DNA from: Accumulibacter sp.
GTDB lineage: Bacteria; Pseudomonadota; Gammaproteobacteria; Burkholderiales; Rhodocyclaceae
Length of the DNA stretch: 13,807 nucleotides
Assembly (NCBI GenBank): GCA_031274075.1
Contig: JAISQQ010000049.1
Location: forward strand, 1-13,807
Direction of reading: 5' to 3'
The notes beneath the pieces are model-generated. The model did no database searches, was not told where the DNA came from, and saw nothing but the letters and a program-made list of their open reading frames with translations. Both the position numbers and the translations under genes were made by a program. Positions 7,851 to 12,844 of this stretch are shown here, piece by piece (the stretch's first letter is position 1; each line of letters starts with the position of its first letter).

Positions 7851-7985
7851 CTGCCCTTTCCCTTTCCCTTTCATCACCGTGCCCCATTCGACAGATTGCT
7901 TGTCGCAACCGCGATGATCGAAGGAATGCCTTTGGTGACAGTGAATCAAAATATTCGTCTCTATGAAGCCACTCGCATCTGGTGA
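7851..7985 (+). pseudogene. vapC: 3' remnant of a vapC-like PIN-domain toxin gene
   Basis: The frame ending in TGA at 7983-7985 contains HHRAPFDRLLVATAMIEGMP followed by LVTVNQNIRLYEATRIW. This is the canonical C-terminal half of a PIN toxin: L-P-x-H-H-R-x-PFDR-x-L-x-A-x-A, then P-L-V-T-x-D and a final Trp. The usual Asp of the LVTxD motif appears as Asn (VTVN), which would remove an acidic active-site residue. Upstream of about 7851 the similarity stops; a CCCTTT triplication lies at 7854-7871 and the N-terminal PIN residues and any vapB are missing. It cannot encode a working toxin. Confidence 0.72.
7854..7871. repeat. CCCTTT hexanucleotide, three tandem copies
   Basis: Three perfect CCCTTT units sit exactly where the vapC remnant starts. 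In the vapC frame they add Pro-Phe pairs before the HHR motif. It looks like slippage expansion in decaying sequence, or a junction scar. Confidence 0.75.
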
Positions 7986-7995
7986 ATATCGTGTC

Positions 7996-8051
7996 GAACG
8001 CGCGCCGGGCCTGACCGTGCCGCTGTTCGCCGTCATCGCCCGCTGGCGTAG
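7996..8051 (+). pseudogene. Collapsed second copy of the jetC 3' end
   Basis: Bases 7996-8040 match jetC 6062-6106 at 41 of 45 positions, in the same frame: here ERAPGLTVPLFAVIA, in jetC EGALGLTVPLFAAIA just after the ABC signature. The sequence then jumps to CCGCTGGCGT plus AG, which reads Pro-Leu-Ala-TAG in the frame of the true jetC end. About 290 nt between these points in jetC are missing. It ends 8 nt before jetD. It is most simply a remnant of another jetC allele or of a partial duplication. Confidence 0.72.
8040..8049. repeat. 10-bp direct repeat, right copy, before jetD
   Basis: This is a second perfect CCGCTGGCGT, identical to 6395-6404 at the jetC stop. It lies 10 nt before the jetD ATG and marks the right boundary of the foreign cassette. 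Confidence 0.7.
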
Positions 8052-8059
8052 TAACGACC

Positions 8060-9316
8060 ATGGCGAATGATCCGCGCCTGGTACGCCTGCTCGGCGGCCC
8101 TGAACTGGCATCGGTACGCGAACGGCTTCGTCGCCATTTCGAGCGCGCCGACGCGGACGAAACCGCCGCGCGGGTGCGCCTGACGGACCTCGATCCGGCG
8201 GCGCATCACGCCCTGTGCCAGTTGACCGGACGGCCATCGCGTCCGACGCGTTCGATGACGCTGGATGTCGCCGAGATCGACGAACGTCTTCACGCGGCGG
8301 GACTGGCCGGGTCGCTGCGCGACGCGCTGGAGCAACTGGACGGCCCCATCGTTTCCCGTGCGAAATTGCGCCAGGCGCTTCAGTCCCGATGGTTGGCGCA
8401 GGCGGCCGACGCTGAAGTCGGCGCATTGCTGCGGGCCTGGTTGAATGACGCGCCGGGCGCGCTGGGGCTGCTCAAACGCCTGGGACGCGATCCCGACCAT
8501 GCGCTGCCGCTGCTGACCGCCGCCGACGCCGTGCTCGGTCGCCTGCCCGCCCGGGGTCTGCCGCGTTCGCAACTGGCCGCCGAAACCCTGGGCGACGCTC
8601 ACGCGCTGGACGCCGGACAGCCCGCCGCGGCGCTGGTGTTGGCGGCGTGGCGCTGGCGCGAGCGCGCGGCGGCGGACGAGGCGGAGCGGAGCGGCGACCC
8701 GGCGGAGGCGGACGAAGGCAAAGCCCGCCACGACGAGCGCCTGCGCGAAGTCTGGGCGCGGGCGGGCGTGCTGGTCAGCGAACTGGCGCGCCCGGTGCTC
8801 TTCCTGAACCTGCCGACGCAGGGCGTTCCCGGCGAGCCCGGCTATCTGTCGCTGCGGCAGTTGCTGCGCCAGCCACGCCGCTGGCCCGTCGCCGGTCGCC
8901 CGGTCTACATTTGCGAGAACCCGGACATCGTCGCCATCGCCGCCGACCGTCTGGGCACGGACTGCGCGCCGCTGGTCTGCACCGACGGCATGCCCGCCGC
9001 CGCGCAGCGCATCCTGCTGGATCAGTTGGCCGCGGCCGGGGCGCGCCTGCACTACCACGGCGACTACGACTGGCCCGGCATCGGCATCGGCAACCACGTC
9101 ATGCGTACCTGGCGGGCTACGCCCTGGCGCTTCAGTCGCGCCGGCTATCTGGCCGCGCTGGCGACCGCGCCCCCGCGCCCGCGCGACCTGGCGGCTTTCG
9201 GGACCGAAGCCCTATGGGACGCCGGGCTGCGTGCGGCCATGGACGCGCATGGCCTGGCGGTCGCCGAAGAAGCGGTCGTCGGCAGCCTGCTCGACGATCT
9301 GCGCCAGGACGGCTGA
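8060..9316 (+). CDS. jetD: Wadjet-like nuclease subunit JetD, DUF2399 / TIGR02679 family (Toprim)
   Basis: The 418-residue protein starts MANDPRLVRLLGGPELA, typical of TIGR02679, and ends with a Toprim-like domain. The Toprim acidic residues are visible as E286 in YICENPDIV and D335/D337 in HGDYDWPGIGI, the E and DxD of topoisomerase VI-like nuclease centres. In Wadjet complexes JetD cuts the closed circular DNA trapped by the SMC subunits. The N-terminal two thirds is an Ala/Arg-rich helical region. There is no clear Shine-Dalgarno sequence, so translation was presumably coupled to jetC before the insertion. It may now depend on read-through from jetC or from the cassette promoter. The reading frame is intact and its composition matches jetB and jetC. 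Confidence 0.87.
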   Translation: MANDPRLVRLLGGPELASVRERLRRHFERADADETAARVRLTDLDPAAHHALCQLTGRPSRPTRSMTLDVAEIDERLHAAGLAGSLRDALEQLDGPIVSRAKLRQALQSRWLAQAADAEVGALLRAWLNDAPGALGLLKRLGRDPDHALPLLTAADAVLGRLPARGLPRSQLAAETLGDAHALDAGQPAAALVLAAWRWRERAAADEAERSGDPAEADEGKARHDERLREVWARAGVLVSELARPVLFLNLPTQGVPGEPGYLSLRQLLRQPRRWPVAGRPVYICENPDIVAIAADRLGTDCAPLVCTDGMPAAAQRILLDQLAAAGARLHYHGDYDWPGIGIGNHVMRTWRATPWRFSRAGYLAALATAPPRPRDLAAFGTEALWDAGLRAAMDAHGLAVAEEAVVGSLLDDLRQDG

Positions 9317-9356
9317 AACCCGACCGGATGCCGCCAGCGGCTTTCCGGCTTCCGTA

Positions 9357-9383
9357 GTGTCCTCCATCTTCTTTGGTGGACAC
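9357..9383. terminator. Hairpin downstream of jetD, possible terminator or IS-end relic
   Basis: GTGTCCTCCA (9357-9366) and TGGTGGACAC (9374-9383) pair at 9 of 10 positions around a 7-nt loop, 40 nt after the jetD stop. There is no U tract, so intrinsic termination is doubtful. The arms also resemble terminal repeats of some insertion sequences. Confidence 0.4.
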
Positions 9384-9411
9384 TGTCTTCACGGTCCAAG
9401 CGCAGAATTTA

Positions 9412-9635
9412 GAAGCTGTTTTAGAAATCAGAAAGACGTATGAGAAGCAGAGGGATCATCCAGGGTAGGACGCGCTCTCCGAGCGCGCCGGGGGGCGGCA
9501 TCCAAGGTAGGGCGCGCTTTCCGAGCGCGCCGGGGGGCGGCGGTTTCGGAGAAACCGCCCTACCTTCACCCAGGGCTTGAATTGAGGTTTTTGGGATCCA
9601 AGCATTTCTCGTACTAATTTTTTTAAAACAGCTTC
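9412..9635. mobile_element. MITE-like element with 12-bp terminal inverted repeats and TTA target duplication
   Basis: GAAGCTGTTTTA (9412-9423) and its exact reverse complement TAAAACAGCTTC (9624-9635) bound a 224-bp segment with no coding capacity. Both ends are flanked by TTA (9409-9411 and 9636-9638), consistent with a 3-bp TNA-type target duplication as made by some IS5-family transposases. Inside are two tandem REP-like units and a perfect hairpin. It is probably a non-autonomous element mobilised by a transposase elsewhere in the genome. Family assignment is inference. Confidence 0.7.
9464..9564. repeat. Two 36-bp REP-like units plus closing hairpin inside the MITE-like element
   Basis: Units 9464-9499 and 9506-9541 share GGTAGGRCGCGCTYTCCGAG followed by CGCGCCGGGGGGCGGC and differ at two positions. 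In unit 2, GGCGCGCT/AGCGCGCC (9511-9531) forms a perfect 8-bp stem. A further perfect 9-bp stem lies at 9539-9559 with a GGA loop, and GGTAGGGC (9506-9513) pairs with GCCCTACC (9557-9564). It reads as a nested palindromic repeat of the dispersed intergenic type. Confidence 0.75.
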
Positions 9636-9711
9636 TTACAGATGTCTTCGCCGGGAGCTTACGATATTTCGCATTTATTTGAGAACCAAATATTTTACAA
9701 TTACCCGATAA

Positions 9712-9734
9712 TCAGCTATTTTACGTTTAGCTGA
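9712..9734. promoter_or_regulatory. Candidate autorepression operator of the hipB-like gene
   Basis: TCAGCTA (9712-9718) and TAGCTGA (9728-9734) are perfect 7-bp inverted arms with a 9-nt spacer, 16 nt upstream of the hipB-like ATG. Such palindromes are usual binding sites for this class of repressor, and the left arm abuts a GATAAT -10-like box (9707-9712). No well-spaced -35 box is obvious. The role is inferred. Confidence 0.45.
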
Positions 9735-9750
9735 ATTTCAGGTACTCCCC

Positions 9751-10014
9751 ATGCCGCCTCCGTCCCAAACCCTGCTGACCGCCTCGCAACTGGGGCAGTT
9801 GCTGCAGTCCGCGCGCAAAGCCCGCAAGATGTCCCAGGCCGCGCTGGCAAGCCGTGTTGGCCTGAGCCAGTCGCGGGTGTCGCATCTTGAATTGCATGCC
9901 GAGGAATTGAGCGTGGCGCAGTTGATGGCTTGGTGCGCCGCCCTGAATCTGGAACTTGCCCTCGGCCCGCGCGGCGGCGACAAGGCTCCGTCGAGCGCGC
10001 AAGGGATGTGGTGA
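9751..10014 (+). CDS. hipB: HipB-like XRE-family transcriptional repressor (orphan antitoxin)
   Basis: This 87-residue protein has a Cro/C1-type helix-turn-helix at about residues 12-65: LGQLLQSARKARKMSQAALA, then SRVGLSQSRVSHLEL, in which SQ-x-x-LA and the SQSRVSHLE recognition helix are plain. It is short, as usual for HipB antitoxins. The next open frame begins 1 nt after its stop and starts like HipA, which supports the HipB identification over a phage repressor. HipB normally represses its own operon and neutralises the HipA kinase. Here the HipA partner is destroyed, so the gene is an orphan repressor. Only a weak AGG precedes the ATG. Confidence 0.82.
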   Translation: MPPPSQTLLTASQLGQLLQSARKARKMSQAALASRVGLSQSRVSHLELHAEELSVAQLMAWCAALNLELALGPRGGDKAPSSAQGMW

Positions 10015-10015
10015 G

Positions 10016-10145
10016 ATGGGCCGCAGATCGCACAGCCGCAGCCTGTCCATCTGGAGCAACGGCATGCGTGTCGGGACGTGGACCCTCCCGGCGCGCGGAG
10101 AGACGCAATTGCGGTACGACGGGGCATGGATTGCCGCGGAGCTTG
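10016..10145 (+). pseudogene. hipA: hipA toxin gene, truncated after about 40 codons
   Basis: Starting at the ATG 1 nt after hipB, the frame reads MGRRSHSRSLSIWSNGMRVG, then TWTLPARGETQLRYDGAWIA. This matches the N-subdomain of HipA kinases (short beta strands, W-x-NG-x-x-VG-x-W, then a Y-x-x-x-W segment). Similarity stops near residue 42, where a CT-rich palindromic repeat begins. The open frame continues meaninglessly to 10393, through the repeat and into the opposing gene. The whole kinase domain (HipA is normally around 400 residues) is lost, so no toxin is made here. Confidence 0.72.
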
Positions 10146-10147
10146 GC

Positions 10148-10200
10148 AGGCTCCTCTCCTGCCCTTCGGGCACCCTCTCTCCCACGAGGGGAGAGGAAGA
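10148..10200. repeat. Palindromic intergenic repeat interrupting hipA
   Basis: A CT-rich then GA-rich stretch contains GCCC-TTC-GGGC (10161-10171) and CTCTCCC/GGGAGAG (10177-10183 with 10189-10195) around a 5-nt loop. Such CTCTCCC...GGGAGAG units occur as dispersed repeats in many proteobacterial genomes. It may also act as a transcription stop between the converging genes, although it lacks a T tract. Confidence 0.55.
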
Positions 10201-10236
10201 TTGGGGGCCGTGCGTTACGTTCATATTGTGCCGACG

Positions 10237-11283
10237 TTATTTCAGCGGGCACGAGCCGGATTCCACATTGTGTGCGGTTTGGATTCCCGCCAGATCGCCA
10301 TCCAGGGTGTCAAGGTTGCCTGCAAGAAAGCTCACGCGCTTGCCTTGTTTTACCAGCACACCCAAACGCTTGGGCTGGTCAATCACGGTGTAGCTTGTGT
10401 CGCCTATGCCAAAGCAAACGCTATTGTTTTCGGCATCGAAGGTGAGGATGTTCTCATGTTCCTTTTTGCTTGGTGGCAATATACCCTTGGCGGCAAGTGC
10501 GTAACTGTATTCGACCAGATTATTTTTTCTGTTTAACAAAGCATAATCCGCTTCATCGCCAAGAAGCAGCACGACTTCTTTATGCGGCGCGGATTTCAGT
10601 TTGAACTGGAATATGATGTATTTTTCGTTGTCATCTTCCAGCGTGTATCGTGCCGTTGTTTTTTCTCTCTTACCACGACCATCAATGATCTTTCCTCCTG
10701 AATAAAACCAGCTTGTTGACTCTGTAATAGAGTAAATGCGGCGCAAATTGTTTCCGTCAACGACCTTGTATGTTTCATACAAATGCCAGCAGCACCCACT
10801 TTTTGTCATGACGCTGATCGTCTTTTTTTCTGCATCTGTACCAAAAAAACCGCAATAGGCTTGCGCCAAACGGGTAAATTCAGCGTTATGTGTAAACCCG
10901 CCTTTGCCGTTTGCGAGGTAGACCTGATAAGACGGACCGTTATAACAGGAGTATTGTCCATCCATGAGCGCCAGGTCTTTCTTGCCATCGAAATTGAAGT
11001 CTTCGTATATCAGCTCACTGTGCTCACCATATGGTAATTCGTGCACGTTGTGCGTAGCTTCGCTAAATGATACGTCCGACTCCATCGTTATAATGGGTTT
11101 TTTGGGGTTCTTGCGATCATATATACGGATGATATTGGGGCGATCTTCATCATTTGCCGTAGCTTTGGCGTAATAACGGTCGGAGAATTTTACGACATCA
11201 AAAGTTCTCGTCTCGGCCTGCGCCGCTGCTGACAGCAAAAACAGGGACAGGAACAGCGTCCCGCGTTTGATCGACGTGACCAT
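10237..11283 (-). CDS. Secreted XAC2610-like hypothetical protein
   Basis: Taking the ATG at 11283, with AAGG 8 nt upstream, gives 348 residues headed by a clear Sec signal peptide: a basic start, a hydrophobic core TLFLSLFLLSAAA, and a cleavage site after AQA near residue 23. An ATG at 11310 and a GTG at 11322 are alternative starts. The mature protein has DFNFDGKKD (residues 95-103), a D-x-N-x-D-G-x-x-D calcium-loop pattern as in FG-GAP/VCBS-like repeats. It also has several Cys residues (YSCYNG, AYCGFFG, SGCCWHLY), suggesting disulphides in the periplasm or outside. The family resembles XAC2610-related proteins of unknown function. It is more AT-rich than its neighbours, suggesting later acquisition. 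It lies on the same strand, about 65 nt downstream of the SH3-protein gene, and may be cotranscribed. Confidence 0.75.
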   Translation of the reverse strand: MVTSIKRGTLFLSLFLLSAAAQAETRTFDVVKFSDRYYAKATANDEDRPNIIRIYDRKNPKKPIITMESDVSFSEATHNVHELPYGEHSELIYEDFNFDGKKDLALMDGQYSCYNGPSYQVYLANGKGGFTHNAEFTRLAQAYCGFFGTDAEKKTISVMTKSGCCWHLYETYKVVDGNNLRRIYSITESTSWFYSGGKIIDGRGKREKTTARYTLEDDNEKYIIFQFKLKSAPHKEVVLLLGDEADYALLNRKNNLVEYSYALAAKGILPPSKKEHENILTFDAENNSVCFGIGDTSYTVIDQPKRLGVLVKQGKRVSFLAGNLDTLDGDLAGIQTAHNVESGSCPLK

Positions 11284-11348
11284 GTTTATTGCCTTGTGAA
11301 TGTCGTTCATGAGGGTTCTCACTTTTCAGAAAATTGATGGAATTTGAT

Positions 11349-12839
11349 TCACCGCACCGCCACCGTCCCGCCTTTCCACACCGGATCCTGCCAGCGATAA
11401 AACGCGCTCAGGTTATCGGGCTTGTCGGCGCGTTTTTCGACTTTCAGCGTGGCGCGATCCCACAATTCAAAACTCGTCTTGTGACCATTGCCCACGACTT
11501 CGCGGGCGACGAGGAATTGCTTGTTGCCGGGCACCCAGCCGGCGAATTCGATATAGCCGAGTTCGGGGTTGTCGACGGAGGGCGGCACGATGTCGAGTTG
11601 CCAGCCGTTCTGCATTTGGCGGAATACCCAGAGTTCGCGCCAGTTTTCGAGCGGCTGCACGGCCAGGGTCATGACCTTGCTGTCGGGACTGACGGCAAGG
11701 GAGCACGGCCACACCTGCCCGTAAGTGCAGTGCGTAAAAGCCTTGCCTTGCGCGCTCTCCTGACTGGCCGCGGCTTCTCCCGCTCCTGCGCCCGCCCCCG
11801 TTTTTTGCGCCGCGACGACGTGGACGCAGTGTTGCCCCGGTTCGTCGCCCGCGCTGATCTGGATGCCGGGCCGGCCTTGCGCGGGCTGGACGAGGGTTTG
11901 CGCTTGCGCCGCCCAGCGCGAAGCGCCGACGCGGATGGCGGCTTCGTTCCACGCGGCGCGGTCGCCGTCGACCAGCGCGTTCTTGTCGACGCTGGCGAGA
12001 TGGGTTTCGGCGTTCCGGCCCGCTTCGAGCACGGCGGCGGGGTCGCTATCCGGGCGGTGCGCGCGGCGATGGGCGACGCTCGCCCATACGCCGGCGGCGC
12101 GAATCTTGAGGCGGTTGCGGAGGTGTTCGGGCAGGCCGCCGCGACTTTCGCCTTCGGTCAGGACGAGATCGAGCATTTCCGCGCGCGCATGGTCGGCATC
12201 GAGCCGCTCGGAAGGGGAAAGCGTCGCCTTGACGCAATCGTGCCGGGTGAGCGAGAGCGCCGCGCGCGCTTTCTGCTCCGGGGAAGCAGGCAGCGACAGC
12301 ACGCGCCGCCAGGCGTCGCCGTCGTAACACAGCGTGACTTTCTCGTAACGCTCGACGCTGTGGAACTGTACGCCGTAACTGGCGGCGGCATCGAGATGCG
12401 CCGAGACGGTGCGGGCCGCCTCGCTATCCGTCCCCGAAAGCCTCGATACGCGCCAGGCAAGGCGATCGGCTATCTTGCCGAGCGCCTCGAACGCGCCCGC
12501 GTCGATCGCCCCGGCGGGCGCGGCCTTGAAGAAAGCGGCGGCGTGACCGATGCCCAGCGCCTCCTGGCCGGGCTGATCCTTGAGGAATTCGAGCACGGCC
12601 CGCAGCCTTGGCGCTTCCCTTGGCGTGAGATCGTAGAGGCCGACCTGCGTGGCGCGGACATAACCGGCGCGGGCGCGGCGATGGTCGAAGACCTGGAGAT
12701 AATCGCCCTTGACGCCGCGCACTTCCAGATTGTCGCCCTGCGCGAGCACGGCATGGCGGGCGGCATGCTCGCCTGGCGCGGCGCGCAGGGGGATTTGATC
12801 CTGGGTGACGATGGCAAGGCTCAGCAACAGTCCGATCAT
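11349..12839 (-). CDS. Exported protein with N-terminal SH3-like domain, otherwise unknown
   Basis: The 496-residue protein begins with a short hydrophobic stretch, MIGLLLSLAIVTQ, likely a signal peptide or anchor. A bacterial SH3-like domain follows over about residues 14-70 (IPLRAAPGEHA, then LAQGDNLEVRG, GDYLQVFD and GYVRATQVG), a fold often used to bind cell-wall peptides. The middle is Ala/Arg-rich and helical. The C-terminal third contains a segment reading WPCSLAVSPDSKVMTLAVQP and a WELWVFRQM-like strand region, reminiscent of beta-propeller or WD-like sheets, but I do not recognise a family. AAGGAG lies 8 nt before the ATG, within the end of the upstream SPFH gene, whose stop is only 5 nt away. 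The two are therefore one operon, and a shared envelope role is inferred. Confidence 0.8.
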   Translation of the reverse strand: MIGLLLSLAIVTQDQIPLRAAPGEHAARHAVLAQGDNLEVRGVKGDYLQVFDHRRARAGYVRATQVGLYDLTPREAPRLRAVLEFLKDQPGQEALGIGHAAAFFKAAPAGAIDAGAFEALGKIADRLAWRVSRLSGTDSEAARTVSAHLDAAASYGVQFHSVERYEKVTLCYDGDAWRRVLSLPASPEQKARAALSLTRHDCVKATLSPSERLDADHARAEMLDLVLTEGESRGGLPEHLRNRLKIRAAGVWASVAHRRAHRPDSDPAAVLEAGRNAETHLASVDKNALVDGDRAAWNEAAIRVGASRWAAQAQTLVQPAQGRPGIQISAGDEPGQHCVHVVAAQKTGAGAGAGEAAASQESAQGKAFTHCTYGQVWPCSLAVSPDSKVMTLAVQPLENWRELWVFRQMQNGWQLDIVPPSVDNPELGYIEFAGWVPGNKQFLVAREVVGNGHKTSFELWDRATLKVEKRADKPDNLSAFYRWQDPVWKGGTVAVR

Positions 12840-12844
12840 GATGA

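Noticed and set aside
7963..8070. A 35-codon ORF running into the jetD start
   Set aside because: It starts inside the vapC remnant in another frame, lacks a ribosome-binding site, and its middle is the jetC-derived fragment; it is better explained as debris.
9464..9541. Tandem 36-bp units as a CRISPR array
   Set aside because: Only two copies 6 bp apart, strongly palindromic and inside a TIR element; there is no spacer structure and no cas gene.
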